Source: a virus. From it: 57,079 nucleotides of DNA. The notes under the pieces were generated by a model. That model was not told the origin of the DNA and ran no database searches. It saw only the letters and a list, made by a program, of their open reading frames with translations. Positions 49,102-57,079 of the stretch are shown piece by piece (within the stretch, counting starts at the first letter, position 1; each line of letters starts with the position of its first letter). The translations under genes and the position numbers were made by a program. The stretch is from IMG/VR virus record IMGVR_UViG_3300017781_000010, positions 1 through 57,079 of that record, one strand, 5' to 3'.

Positions 49102-52100
49102 TTAGCCAAAGATAAGAATAAATTCATTCATTATCTCGTCCATTTCAGCGGCACTTACTGTAGCACCAGATCCCGAAGCATCTGTCCAACCACCAACTGA
49201 ATATACTTCTAAATATCCTAATGCGGCATTCCAACGTGATGTACCAATTTCTGGAGTAGTTGGTCTATTTGCACTTGTACCTGTAGGAATAACCCACGCA
49301 CTTGTTTGATTAAATTTAATATATCCATCTCCTGAAGCACTAATACTATAAGCATTGTCAGTGTGAGCAGTAAAAGTGTTATCAAGTACATGTAAATTTT
49401 CAAGTTGAACTTTACCTTGTCCTGCTTCTGGAGCAAGTATTAAATCGCTATTTGTATCTGTAGGTTGTATAGTGTTTCCGTCAATATCCATACCAGATGT
49501 TAATTCTAGTCGATTCATTGTTGTAGCACCGTATGATGTTGTCATACTATTAATGCTTTGTGCAGTAAATTCTATTTTGTTTCCTGGTCTAGGAGTTACA
49601 GATGTTTGTAAATCATCACTGTATAGTCCTGCACCTAACACTTTTTTAAATGTGTTTGTACGACCTACTATTTCATTTACATCTGCATTATATTGTATAG
49701 CACCAATATTGTTACTAAATGTGTTTGTGCTATCAGTTAAAGTCTTTGGTAATACAATACTATCTGTACTATCTATTTTTAAATTGGTAACAGGGTCTAA
49801 GATTATATCTGCAGATGAACTAGACTGCACAACATCATCTCTAACTTTTAATCCTTGTAAATCAATAAATGCACCACCAGATGTTCTAAGTTCTAAATTA
49901 CTATTAGAAACAGTAGTTGTTACATAGTTGTCGTTAAATTCTATATTACCGTCAGTTTCTAATTCATTAAGATCAACATCTCCTGCAATACCTATATTGT
50001 GTGCAGTAAGTGTACCATTTACTGTTAAATTTTGAGATAAGTTTGTGTTTTGCATAAAACGAACAACACCAGTTCCGTTTGCTCTAAATTCTAAATTACT
50101 ATCTGAAGATTTTGTTTGTATTTTGTTTCCAAAAATTTGTATGCCTTCCATAGTAATTCTACTAGGTGCAATAATGTTGTTTGTAACTGTTGCATTATCA
50201 AATGTAGCAGAAGGTGCTGTAGAAATACCTAAGTTTGTATTTCCTTCTATAGTAAGATTTGGTATTGTAACAAGTTCATCTAAAATAACATTGCCTGTTC
50301 CGTTGGCATTAAATTCTAAATCTGCATTACTATCAATTGTTTGTATCCTATTACCTGCTAAACTTATTGACCCAACTATTGCAGATGGTGCTGAGAAAAA
50401 TGTATTGATTGTTGCAAAATCTGCTGTAATATCTGTTGCATTAATGTTAGGTGCTACTCCACCGATAGTATTAACCGAAATACTTTTTTCTACTTCAACG
50501 TTTTCGTCTAATATAACTTTTCCTGCACCACTTGCTCTAAAATCTAAATCTGAATTTGATACATTAGTTGTAATTACGTTCCCTTCAATTACTATATCGC
50601 CGGCAATCATTTGTTCTAAAGAAATGTTATTTGTTATTAATCTATCACCACTTGTTTTTTCCATTGTTGCACTTGCAAAACTGTAGTTTGCACCTGGTGC
50701 TATAATTGTATTTTCTACTAAAACATCACTTAATATTTTTACTTTACCTGTGCCTGCAGGGGCCATTACTAAATTTGCATCACTTTCGTTTGTTGTAATT
50801 CTATTTCCTACAAAACTTGTTGTTCCTAGATTAGCAAACCCATCTACTTGTAAAAAAGGAGTAACAAGATTATTAAAAAACGAATCTTTACTTATAGTGA
50901 TATTATCTGTGACGTTTATATCGGAGGTTGCATCACCACTGTCTAGTGTACTGACATCTGTTTGAGTAAATGCTTGTCCTGTTGTTAAACTACTAAACTT
51001 AACGTTACCTGTTCCGCTTGCTACTAATTCTAAATCTTCATTAGAATCTTTTGTTGTAAGTCTATTACCTTCTATATCAAATATATCTGTTGTTAATTTT
51101 TCAGCATATGCAGTTCTCCAACTTTTTGTTGTTGATCCTAAGTTAAAAAGCGAATTTACGTTTGGAGTCATACCCGATGTTACATCGCTATTAAAACTAA
51201 TATTATCTGTATCAGCATCACCTAAACTAACTAATGATCCTGAAATAGTTGCATTTCCTGCTGTATCTAAGTTTCCTGTTATATTTGTATTTGCATTAAT
51301 ATTAACTGTGTTTAATGCTGAATCTACTTTTAAATTTCCTACAAGGCTTTCTAATTTATTATCTCTTAATCTTATAAAATCTGTTCTTACTCTGCTATCG
51401 TCTATTGTTACTGTTGAACCGCCTGTAACTATTGTTAATGAGTCTGTGTTGCTAAAATCAATACTTGCAGATTGTATTTCAGTTTTGCCTGTATCTTGAT
51501 TTACAAATAATGCACTACCAACTCTGTAATTACCTTGTTCATCTACAGTTGTAAAGTTTACTCTACCTGAGTTTATTTCTACAACTTCATTTTCATGTAT
51601 TGATAAAGTATCGTCATTTGCTGTGCTTTTACCTGTGCCTATGTAAGTAAAATTATGATTAATTAAGTATGCATTTGTTCCTGCACCGTCTGCTTTAATT
51701 CCAAATTCGCCGTAAACATTTGCACTACCAATCAAACGCATTTCTGCACCATATTGAATAGTTGAACCATCAGTGCTTAAATGTCCTGTTGAGCCTCTTT
51801 CAAGCAGTATACCCTGTTGAGCAAAGTATATAAAACTGTTTAACCATTCTACTCTTACACCGTTTGTTAACTTAACACTTTCTACTCCCGGAGTAATAAA
51901 TGTTACGCTATGGAATAGCATACTTGCTTCTTGGCTTGAACTAGTTACACTTGCTCCGTCTACTAATACACCTTTACCAGCATCTCCTTGATCATAACCT
52001 CTCGGATCGCTTACACTTGTTACACTACCTTTTGTAATTACTGTAATGTTTCTAATGTATGGACTTCTGCTTGTTACTGTTGCATTACTCTTAAATGAAA

Positions 52101-53115
52101 ATGCATATCCTGGGCTAAAGTAGTCTTGTATAGTAATATTTTCTATTGTTGTTTCGCCATCTAATAAGAAAGCATTGTTTGTGTTCGTTGCTACTGTTGG
52201 TTTAATTATAACATTACGCATATCTTCGCCAATAATTGTAACATTTGCTGGAACATTTAACGGAAAGACTTCTTCATACTCTCCTGCACCAATATGTATT
52301 GCTACAGGACCTTGAACACTAGAATCTACAAATGACAATGCATGTTTAAGCGTAAGAAACGCACCATTAGGATGATCACCAACGTTGCTGTCATTACCAT
52401 TTTTATCAACATAAAAAATGTTACCTTGTCTAGTTGTAATTTCAATTAATCCGTTTTCTAAATTAATACTGTTTCCGAGTATATTAGTTGCTTCTATTGT
52501 ATTAAAGTTTAATTGATTCCATTTAGAATAATTTGCTCCAAGATTAGATGAACTGTTTGCATCAGGAACAATGTTACTATGTATATCAGCATTTAGTGTT
52601 ACTGTGTCTGCTAAACGTGTGCTATCATCGCCAGTATCACCAAAAACTAAATTACCATCAAAAGTAATATTACCTGAAGCATTTAAATTACCTGTAACAT
52701 TTGTGTTGGCTTGTAGTTCAATAGTTCCTGTGCCGTTTGGTAAAAAATTTATATCAGAATTAGTTACATAAGAACTAATAGTATTATCTCTAAACAATAA
52801 TTGCTGAGTAGCAATACCACTAGAACGCACATCACTTTTAAAATTAATATTACCTGTTAGAACATTTATATCATTGTTAGATAATGTAAAATTACCTGGA
52901 CTTAATGAACTTGTACTGAGAAAGTTACCTTTGAGTGTATCAACTACATCTAATTCAAAGGCAGGGGAAGTAGTATTAACACCAATTCTATTAGTGCCAA
53001 CTTTTAATTTTAATAAAGGCGTATTGGCTTGTTGATTACGGAAATCAATATCTTTGCCTTGACGTTCGAGATTAGCCGTTAATAACGGACCGGATATTCT
53101 ACCTACTTGTGCCAC
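49102..53115 (-). CDS. Giant tail fibre, short paralogue without LamG domain (1337 aa)
   Basis: 1337 aa. It has the same order as the 1626-aa fibre: N-terminal RISGPLLTANLERQG, pectate-lyase-like FYVDKNGNDSNVGDHPNGAF and GAGEYEEVFPLNVPANVTII, SRSPYIRNITVITKGSV, FRVG-type motif GNYRVGSALFVNQDTGK, then about eight 'TT-x-S-N-[AS]-[DN]-L-[ED]-F-x-A-x-GTG' repeats, ending RWNAALGYLEVYSVGGW...NEFILIFG. No extra lectin domain is present. Late promoter at 53135-53142 and SD CAGGAG. Probably the partner subunit or alternative of the 1626-aa fibre. Confidence 0.82.
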   Translation of the reverse strand: MAQVGRISGPLLTANLERQGKDIDFRNQQANTPLLKLKVGTNRIGVNTTSPAFELDVVDTLKGNFLSTSSLSPGNFTLSNNDINVLTGNINFKSDVRSSGIATQQLLFRDNTISSYVTNSDINFLPNGTGTIELQANTNVTGNLNASGNITFDGNLVFGDTGDDSTRLADTVTLNADIHSNIVPDANSSSNLGANYSKWNQLNFNTIEATNILGNSINLENGLIEITTRQGNIFYVDKNGNDSNVGDHPNGAFLTLKHALSFVDSSVQGPVAIHIGAGEYEEVFPLNVPANVTIIGEDMRNVIIKPTVATNTNNAFLLDGETTIENITIQDYFSPGYAFSFKSNATVTSRSPYIRNITVITKGSVTSVSDPRGYDQGDAGKGVLVDGASVTSSSQEASMLFHSVTFITPGVESVKLTNGVRVEWLNSFIYFAQQGILLERGSTGHLSTDGSTIQYGAEMRLIGSANVYGEFGIKADGAGTNAYLINHNFTYIGTGKSTANDDTLSIHENEVVEINSGRVNFTTVDEQGNYRVGSALFVNQDTGKTEIQSASIDFSNTDSLTIVTGGSTVTIDDSRVRTDFIRLRDNKLESLVGNLKVDSALNTVNINANTNITGNLDTAGNATISGSLVSLGDADTDNISFNSDVTSGMTPNVNSLFNLGSTTKSWRTAYAEKLTTDIFDIEGNRLTTKDSNEDLELVASGTGNVKFSSLTTGQAFTQTDVSTLDSGDATSDINVTDNITISKDSFFNNLVTPFLQVDGFANLGTTSFVGNRITTNESDANLVMAPAGTGKVKILSDVLVENTIIAPGANYSFASATMEKTSGDRLITNNISLEQMIAGDIVIEGNVITTNVSNSDLDFRASGAGKVILDENVEVEKSISVNTIGGVAPNINATDITADFATINTFFSAPSAIVGSISLAGNRIQTIDSNADLEFNANGTGNVILDELVTIPNLTIEGNTNLGISTAPSATFDNATVTNNIIAPSRITMEGIQIFGNKIQTKSSDSNLEFRANGTGVVRFMQNTNLSQNLTVNGTLTAHNIGIAGDVDLNELETDGNIEFNDNYVTTTVSNSNLELRTSGGAFIDLQGLKVRDDVVQSSSSADIILDPVTNLKIDSTDSIVLPKTLTDSTNTFSNNIGAIQYNADVNEIVGRTNTFKKVLGAGLYSDDLQTSVTPRPGNKIEFTAQSINSMTTSYGATTMNRLELTSGMDIDGNTIQPTDTNSDLILAPEAGQGKVQLENLHVLDNTFTAHTDNAYSISASGDGYIKFNQTSAWVIPTGTSANRPTTPEIGTSRWNAALGYLEVYSVGGWTDASGSGATVSAAEMDEIMNEFILIFG

Positions 53116-53134
53116 TTATATTCTCCTGACACAG

Positions 53135-53142
53135 TATTTATT
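53135..53142 (-). promoter_or_regulatory. T4-type late promoter
   Basis: AATAAATA followed by CT on the minus strand, 19 nt before the 1337-aa fibre ATG. Confidence 0.65.
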
Positions 53143-53154
53143 TGAATTTTTGGA

Positions 53155-54111
53155 TTAACCTTCTTTGAACTTGATACGCACAGCACCGTCACCACCGCGC
53201 CATCCGTGATCTCTAACACCTGGACATGGATTAGCCGCTGGTCCACCTGTTCCGTATGGTACAAAGTGTCCGCAACCAATTTGTTCATAACACTGACATG
53301 CTCTGTTACCCATCCAACAACTACCGTGATAAACACCTCTTGATGGATTTCTACTTGCCGCATTCAATGCTAAACTAAATTGGTGGATTCCCATTCCTGA
53401 CCAACGTGAATATGGATTATCATCTTCAGTATTGTATGTGATCATAGCCCCGTCTTTACCAAACATACCTGATGGTGTTGCAACGTGATAGTATCTCATA
53501 CATGTACATGCTGGATAACATCCTAAGAAACTTGCACATGATTTCATTCCGCAACAGTTTAGATCTCCACCATAACTATTTGGAATAAATGCACCTGAAC
53601 ACTGGTTACATACTAGTCCACAGTTTGGACCTCTGTTTGTTGTACAAAAGCCGTTTGCTCTATAACAGCAATAAGCAGAAGGTGTAGTTGAGCAAAAACT
53701 AATTCCGCCTCTACCACCTTGTGTACATACACAACCATTGCTACCTGATGAGAACCAACAATACATAGTTGGCTCAGAACAACCTCTAAAACATAAAGAA
53801 CTTGCGTTACCGCATGACTTACCTAAACATCCACATACTCTTTGATCACTGGACATAGTAATAGTTTTTCTTGTGTATGCTGATGCGTTACCTGGTAAAC
53901 CAAATCCACAACAACACATTCTTGCACCTGATCCACCTGCTCCCCATGAGTCAATTTGTGCAGTACCATTTCCTGGTGCTCTAAAACAAAACCCGTTGCA
54001 CATCTTACTGTACATAGTTCCATTCATGTATGAGTAGACTCTACCCTCTTCAAGATTAATTTCTGTTTGTGTAAAGTTTCTACTACCTAGTAATGATTTT
54101 AACGATGCCAT
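53155..54111 (-). CDS. Cysteine-rich Gly-rich adhesin-like virion protein C (318 aa)
   Basis: 318 aa with 31 cysteines, the third equal-length paralogue, located about 21 kb from copies A and B. Motifs in order: QIDSWGAGGSGARMCCCG, VCGCLGKSCG, LCFRGCSEPTMYCW, GCVCTQGGRGG, YCCYRANGFC, NCGLVCNQCS, NCCGMKSC, GCYPACTC, SRWSGMG, ACQCYEQIGC, PCPGVRDHGWRGGDGAVRIK. It has its own late promoter (54130-54137). The cysteine scaffold is kept, while the segments between (for example RYYHVATPSGMFGKDG) differ from A and B. No secretion signal. Likely a fibre-tip/receptor-binding protein paired with the 1337-aa fibre downstream. Confidence 0.75.
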   Translation of the reverse strand: MASLKSLLGSRNFTQTEINLEEGRVYSYMNGTMYSKMCNGFCFRAPGNGTAQIDSWGAGGSGARMCCCGFGLPGNASAYTRKTITMSSDQRVCGCLGKSCGNASSLCFRGCSEPTMYCWFSSGSNGCVCTQGGRGGISFCSTTPSAYCCYRANGFCTTNRGPNCGLVCNQCSGAFIPNSYGGDLNCCGMKSCASFLGCYPACTCMRYYHVATPSGMFGKDGAMITYNTEDDNPYSRWSGMGIHQFSLALNAASRNPSRGVYHGSCWMGNRACQCYEQIGCGHFVPYGTGGPAANPCPGVRDHGWRGGDGAVRIKFKEG

Positions 54112-54128
54112 GTTTATGTCTCCTACAA

Positions 54129-54629
54129 TTATTTATCAAAATTATGCAATACCGTGATAGGCTTACCTGTATCAGGAGCAGAACTAAATGATAGATAAAA
54201 TCCAGGCACTTTACCTACTGGATTTTGTATTAGTGTATAGTTTGTTGTTGCAATTTGGAACACGTTTTCAACAAATACCAGTATATTTCTAGCCGCACTC
54301 GGTGCTGGAAAGTTAGTATCTCCATTAACTAATGGGCCAAATACTGTTTCAGTTGAATCTCCGTTTCCTAAATTTTGCTGTACAATTTCTGTTGGTTCTT
54401 TTTTACGTACTTCGCCCCATGCTCCGTCTGCGTATATTTCAAAAGCCTCAACGTCTGTGTTATATCTTAATGTTCCATTTTCTGGAAACACTGATCTTTC
54501 TGATGTACTACCAATTGGCACAATCATACCAGTTTCTCCGCCCATTCGGTTGATTCCCTGTATATCAAACTTAATGCCGGTACCTTTAATATTTCTTATA
54601 TTAGTACTTTGTGCTTTTATTAATCTCAT
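54129..54629 (-). CDS. Small fibre-like structural protein (166 aa)
   Basis: 166 aa. It starts MRLIKAQSTNIRN and carries the fibre module GTLRYNTDVEAFEIYADGAW (residues ~52-71), which is also at the C-termini of the two long fibres (RYN/RWN...F/VE-x-Y/F...G-x-W). The second half (STETVFGPLVNG, ILVFVENVFQ, FYLSFSSAPDTGKPITV) is a small beta domain of the kind seen in baseplate-proximal phage proteins. It starts 1 bp from the stop of the 112-aa gene, so it is coupled to it. The late promoter for the next gene overlaps its stop codon. Confidence 0.7.
   Translation of the reverse strand: MRLIKAQSTNIRNIKGTGIKFDIQGINRMGGETGMIVPIGSTSERSVFPENGTLRYNTDVEAFEIYADGAWGEVRKKEPTEIVQQNLGNGDSTETVFGPLVNGDTNFPAPSAARNILVFVENVFQIATTNYTLIQNPVGKVPGFYLSFSSAPDTGKPITVLHNFDK
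54130..54137 (-). promoter_or_regulatory. T4-type late promoter
   Basis: GATAAATA on the minus strand, 18 nt before the ATG of cysteine-rich gene C, overlapping the stop of the 166-aa gene. Confidence 0.7.
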
Positions 54630-54630
54630 A

Positions 54631-54969
54631 TTATACCTCTAAGAAACTAACAGTCGCTACTAAATTTGTTGGTGATTCACCTAATGCTACAATTTTGTCT
54701 CCTGCTTCTAAAACAATTTTTTCACTATCAAAAGTAAATGTTTCTCCTGCAGGTAATACTAAATTATTAATTACTTTATTTGTATTACTCTTTGCGTCTC
54801 CGCTTTTTACAAAGTGTAAATCAAAATTTGTTAATCCATGTTCTTGATGAACTGGATTTGGTGTATCAATGTTACAAACCATAATTGTCAAAACAGCATA
54901 AGATTTGCCGCCTGGGACAAGTAGTAAGTTTGTATCTGTACTCGCTATTGCTGTGGATGCTATGGCCAT
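54631..54969 (-). CDS. Small virion structural protein (112 aa)
   Basis: 112 aa, beta-rich. NLLLVPGGKSYAVLTIMVCN and VLEAGDKIVALGESPTNL give the same fold pattern as the 109-aa and 106-aa proteins elsewhere in the window, a family in which each member is adjacent to a fibre or cysteine-rich gene. It begins 11 bp after the 325-aa gene with an AAGGAAAG ribosome site. No enzymatic motif. A structural role with the fibres is inferred. Confidence 0.7.
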   Translation of the reverse strand: MAIASTAIASTDTNLLLVPGGKSYAVLTIMVCNIDTPNPVHQEHGLTNFDLHFVKSGDAKSNTNKVINNLVLPAGETFTFDSEKIVLEAGDKIVALGESPTNLVATVSFLEV

Positions 54970-54980
54970 ATTTTCTTTCC

Positions 54981-55958
54981 TTAAAATAACATGCTCAATA
55001 ATAGAGCATTCTTTCTACTTATTATTTCTCCAGCAGTAGTATTAGCATGTTTGAAAAACAAACCTGTACCACCTGTTTCAGGAGTTTTAACATAAAGTTT
55101 CAACCCGTCTGCTGGACCTGCTGGATCTGCTAACGCATCATCAATCGCAGGCGTTGATGTTAGTGTCATATTATCAAGTACCTTTATACCTCCGGTACCT
55201 GGTGCTGACAAAATTAAATCTTGATCTGATGTTGTAGTTTCAATCATATTATCTGAGATTTTAATATCTTGAATTTCGAATCTATCTGCAAATACTTGAC
55301 CTGCGTTTTGTGAATCTAAGTCAAAGTTGATAACACTCTGTACTCCTGATACTTCTCGATCTCGTACTTCAACAAATGATTTTGTTGTACTACCTTCTTC
55401 AATTCTTCTTTGGAATGTACTTGTTAAAGCATTTACAATTTCATCATCTACATATTTTTTGTTAGGTATATGATCGTCATCTGTAACACTGCCTTCATAA
55501 TTATTAGTACCTGTTACGCTTATAACACCCGTACCACTATTAATTAGATATAAGTCTCCGCCATTACTATCAATTGAAACAGTTCTAATACCTAAAAGTG
55601 TGTTTGCAAGATTTTTAAATACAAAACCTCCAGTAACACTAGTATCAGTAACTGGATCAGTCCATGTAAAAGTTTCATCAAAAACTATTTGTGCATCAGT
55701 AAGTGAACCTCTATCAACTTGTAATCCTGATTGATTTAAAGTAACACCTGCACCAGTTTCTCCATGATTGACTTTTATAATATTATCTGCAACATCTAAG
55801 TCTGTACTATTAACAACAGTTTGTGTGCCAGCAACAGTGATATTGCCTGTGAATACAACATTGCCTGCAACTGGACCTGTGTCTAAAGTAATTGTTCCGC
55901 CAGGAGTTACTTTTACAATATAATCATTACTTGGTATGCTTACTACACTTGCACTCAT
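54981..55958 (-). CDS. Virion structural protein with fibre repeats (325 aa)
   Basis: 325 aa. N-terminal SIPSNDYIVKVTPGGTITLD, a beta-repeat region (VVFTGNITVAGTQTVVNSTD, LDVADNIIKVNHGE), a central NKKYVDDEIVNAL segment as at the ends of other fibres here, and one copy of the 'TTTSDQDLILSAPGTGGIKV' repeat characteristic of the two long fibres. It looks like a shortened relative of the long fibres. It starts 9 bp after the 120-aa gene with SD GGTGAAG and is probably read from the promoter upstream of 56800. Confidence 0.72.
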   Translation of the reverse strand: MSASVVSIPSNDYIVKVTPGGTITLDTGPVAGNVVFTGNITVAGTQTVVNSTDLDVADNIIKVNHGETGAGVTLNQSGLQVDRGSLTDAQIVFDETFTWTDPVTDTSVTGGFVFKNLANTLLGIRTVSIDSNGGDLYLINSGTGVISVTGTNNYEGSVTDDDHIPNKKYVDDEIVNALTSTFQRRIEEGSTTKSFVEVRDREVSGVQSVINFDLDSQNAGQVFADRFEIQDIKISDNMIETTTSDQDLILSAPGTGGIKVLDNMTLTSTPAIDDALADPAGPADGLKLYVKTPETGGTGLFFKHANTTAGEIISRKNALLLSMLF

Positions 55959-55967
55959 TTACTTCAC

Positions 55968-56330
55968 CTATATCGCAGTTAATATCATTAACGACTCTGT
56001 AGAATCATCTTGACATTCCCATGTGTATCTATTTCCATCGAAATCAACTGCTGTTCTATTATGTACTTTCTTAATAATTTTTGGACTACTTCCAGGGGCT
56101 ATGCCAATTAATGATGCTTCGAACTCGGCGCTCGGCGAAATTTTATTCACCAAGCGACAAATTCTTGTAATATTTCCAGCATCATTAGAACATAGGAACT
56201 TACCGTTACCACGTTGACTTACTACTTTACCTTCAATTAGACTTGATCCATCATGAAATCGAATCGGTATTGTTGGTGCCGCATCAACGCCAGTTGCTCC
56301 AAAGTTCTTTTTATTAACTGGTCTACCCAT
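55968..56330 (-). CDS. Small structural protein, MGRP family, copy 2 (120 aa)
   Basis: 120 aa beginning MGRPVNKKNFGATG, clearly paralogous to the gene upstream (MGRPLNKRNFGKAG). Shared features: an N-terminal basic 'MGRP-x-NKx-NFG' motif, IPIRFHDGSSLIEGKVVSQRG, a GKFLCSND strand, and in this copy a C-terminal NRYTWECQDDS. MGRPLNKRNFG-type proteins are familiar in T4-like marine phages as small virion proteins of unknown position. The intergenic distance is 8 bp and the SD is AAGGAC. Duplication of this gene fits the general duplication theme of the region. Confidence 0.72.
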   Translation of the reverse strand: MGRPVNKKNFGATGVDAAPTIPIRFHDGSSLIEGKVVSQRGNGKFLCSNDAGNITRICRLVNKISPSAEFEASLIGIAPGSSPKIIKKVHNRTAVDFDGNRYTWECQDDSTESLMILTAI

Positions 56331-56338
56331 GTTAGTCC

Positions 56339-56800
56339 TTATGCGTCTTCAGTGAAATCATCATCATCTGTACCAGATAATGTGTTGTCATCACCTGCTT
56401 CTTCCATACGTACAACACCGGCACTTGCCGCTGATCCCATTTGGAATTTAAGTGATGTTCCTGCTAATGCATTTGAGCCAGTTGCACTTGGTGAAGCAAC
56501 AGTAACTTTACGTCCTGTAATTTTACTTACGCCATATGTTTCTGAATCAGCACCTGCTACTGAAATTGACATTTGTCCTGCCGCTAAGGCCGCAGGCAAT
56601 ACACCAGTTTTTAATGTACAATCAAATGTACCTGCTGTTCCGATTTCTTCGCAACGGAATTTTTTTGAACCTAGTTGTTTTACAATATATCCTTCTTTAA
56701 CGGCTGTTCCGTTATGAAAGTTTACTTTGATTTCAGATCCGCTTGCTGTAGGACCTACGCCTGCTTTTCCAAAATTTCGTTTATTTAATGGTCTTCCCAT
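56339..56800 (-). CDS. Small structural protein, MGRP family, copy 1 (153 aa)
   Basis: 153 aa beginning MGRPLNKRNFGKAGVG. The core (IKVNFHNGTAVKEGYIVKQLGSKKF) matches the 120-aa paralogue downstream. The C-terminal ~60 residues are Ala/Gly/Ser-rich and then strongly acidic (EEAGDDNTLSGTDDDDFTED). It is the first gene of the minus-strand structural operon at the right end, with SD AAGGAG and an ~85-nt leader from the late octamer at 56886-56893. Function unknown; virion protein by family and promoter. Confidence 0.74.
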   Translation of the reverse strand: MGRPLNKRNFGKAGVGPTASGSEIKVNFHNGTAVKEGYIVKQLGSKKFRCEEIGTAGTFDCTLKTGVLPAALAAGQMSISVAGADSETYGVSKITGRKVTVASPSATGSNALAGTSLKFQMGSAASAGVVRMEEAGDDNTLSGTDDDDFTEDA

Positions 56801-56885
56801 TTGTTTCTCCTTGTTACGTTCTAAGTAATACGCAGTGGGTCAATTCTGCATAAGTCCGTTTGTACGGCACGATTATCGACACAAG

Positions 56886-56922
56886 TATTTATCATCTATA
56901 CACATTAAGGAAAAATTGTCAA
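56886..56922 (-). promoter_or_regulatory. Overlapping sigma70-like and late promoters
   Basis: Minus strand: TTGACA (56917-56922), 16-bp spacer, TATAGA (56895-56900), immediately followed by the late octamer GATAAATA (56886-56893, then CT). The late match is strong; the sigma70-like -10 is only 4/6, so dual control is tentative. Confidence 0.55.
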
Positions 56923-56924
56923 GA

Positions 56925-56948
56925 AAAAAGACTCCGAAGAGTCTTTTT
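56925..56948 (-). terminator. Intrinsic terminator with C(UUCG)G loop
   Basis: A perfect 10-bp stem AAAAAGACTC/GAGTCTTTTT. On the minus strand the loop is C-UUCG-G, an extra-stable tetraloop, followed by TTTTT, so it ends minus-strand transcripts coming from the right edge. The symmetric A/T arms could also stop plus-strand transcription. Confidence 0.85.
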
Positions 56949-57009
56949 AAAGTATAAGCAAAATAGGTAGGACTTGGTTACACCTACAAGCACGTACCCG
57001 AATACCATT

Positions 57010-57079
57010 CTAATACGTACAACCTAACCCCGCTAGTGACTGCGATGTGATACTGCGTATTTCTACTACAGCACCTGGG
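57010..57079 (-). CDS. Partial CDS, C-terminus only, unknown
   Basis: A minus-strand frame enters from the right edge and ends in TAG at 57010-57012, giving PGAVVEIRSITSQSLAGLGC then TY. It is followed about 60 nt later by the terminator at 56925-56948, as expected for a gene end. A competing frame is open for 31 codons, so the call is tentative. No function can be given. Confidence 0.35.
   Translation of the reverse strand, partial: PGAVVEIRSITSQSLAGLGCTY

Noticed and set aside
56827-57061. 10-bp inverted repeat AATACGCAGT / ACTGCGTATT near the right edge
   Set aside because: Arms are 215 bp apart, short enough to arise by chance, and no integrase or attachment-site context is present.
56950-57079. 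Possible tRNA or small RNA at the right edge
   Set aside because: No cloverleaf, anticodon stem or T-loop consensus was found on either strand.
1-57079. CRISPR array, insertion sequence or prophage integration module
   Set aside because: No regularly spaced direct repeats, transposase, integrase or terminal inverted repeats were found.

Overview
The window is part of a large, AT-rich, T4-like marine myovirus genome, of the type known from picocyanobacteria and SAR11. Recognisable T4-type proteins are the small terminase gp16, head-completion gp4, a tail-tube-fold baseplate protein, tail tube gp19, a very large tail sheath gp18, dNMP kinase gp1, and neck/tail-completion proteins gp13, gp14 and gp15. 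More than half of the DNA encodes giant tail-fibre or adhesin-like virion proteins. No host marker gene lies in the window, so the host cannot be fixed from it. No tRNA, rRNA, CRISPR array, integrase or insertion sequence was seen.

Layout. (1) 1-10390, minus strand: the start of an unidentified protein, gp16, a methyltransferase, gp4, a conserved small protein, a tail-tube-like protein, gp19, gp18, gp1, two tandem 2OG-Fe(II) oxygenases and gp13. One plus-strand HNH gene is embedded here. (2) 10446-17018, plus strand: gp14, gp15, a Nudix hydrolase, then an overlapping cassette of HldE-like, HldD-like, cupin, GmhB-like and 2OG-oxygenase genes. (3) 17009-25796, minus strand: a 2473-aa virion protein and two smaller structural proteins. 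(4) 25844-29493, minus strand: GT9 heptosyltransferase-like, SGNH-like and carbamoyltransferase genes, tightly coupled. (5) 29587-56800, minus strand: the adhesin arsenal. It holds three cysteine-rich proteins of exactly 318 aa and two pairs of giant paralogous fibres. In each pair one member carries an extra ligand-binding domain (BNR/Asp-box repeats in one, a LamG-like domain in the other). A cupredoxin-like protein and several small structural proteins complete the block. (6) 56801-57079: a leader with promoters, a terminator, and probably the end of another minus-strand gene.

Transcription. About 19 copies of a T4-late-type octamer (consensus GATAAATA, often followed by CT) sit just upstream of structural genes, so late control is clear. 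Two non-structural modules (the 2OG pair plus gp1, and the heptose cassette) are instead preceded by sigma70-like promoters TTGACA-N17-TATTAT. In both, the ATG falls at about the expected transcription start. Strong intrinsic terminators follow gp19, follow the 231-aa gene, and lie at the right edge.

Candidate system. The plus-strand cassette encodes three of the four activities needed to make ADP-L-glycero-D-manno-heptose: kinase plus adenylyltransferase, phosphatase and epimerase. The usual GmhA isomerase is absent, and a cupin of unknown function sits in the operon. A separate operon encodes a GT9 (heptosyltransferase-family) protein, an SGNH-like protein and a carbamoyltransferase. Together they suggest that the phage makes, transfers and decorates a heptose-type sugar, either on the host surface or on its own virion. 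The enzyme families are well supported by sequence; the joint pathway and its target are inference.
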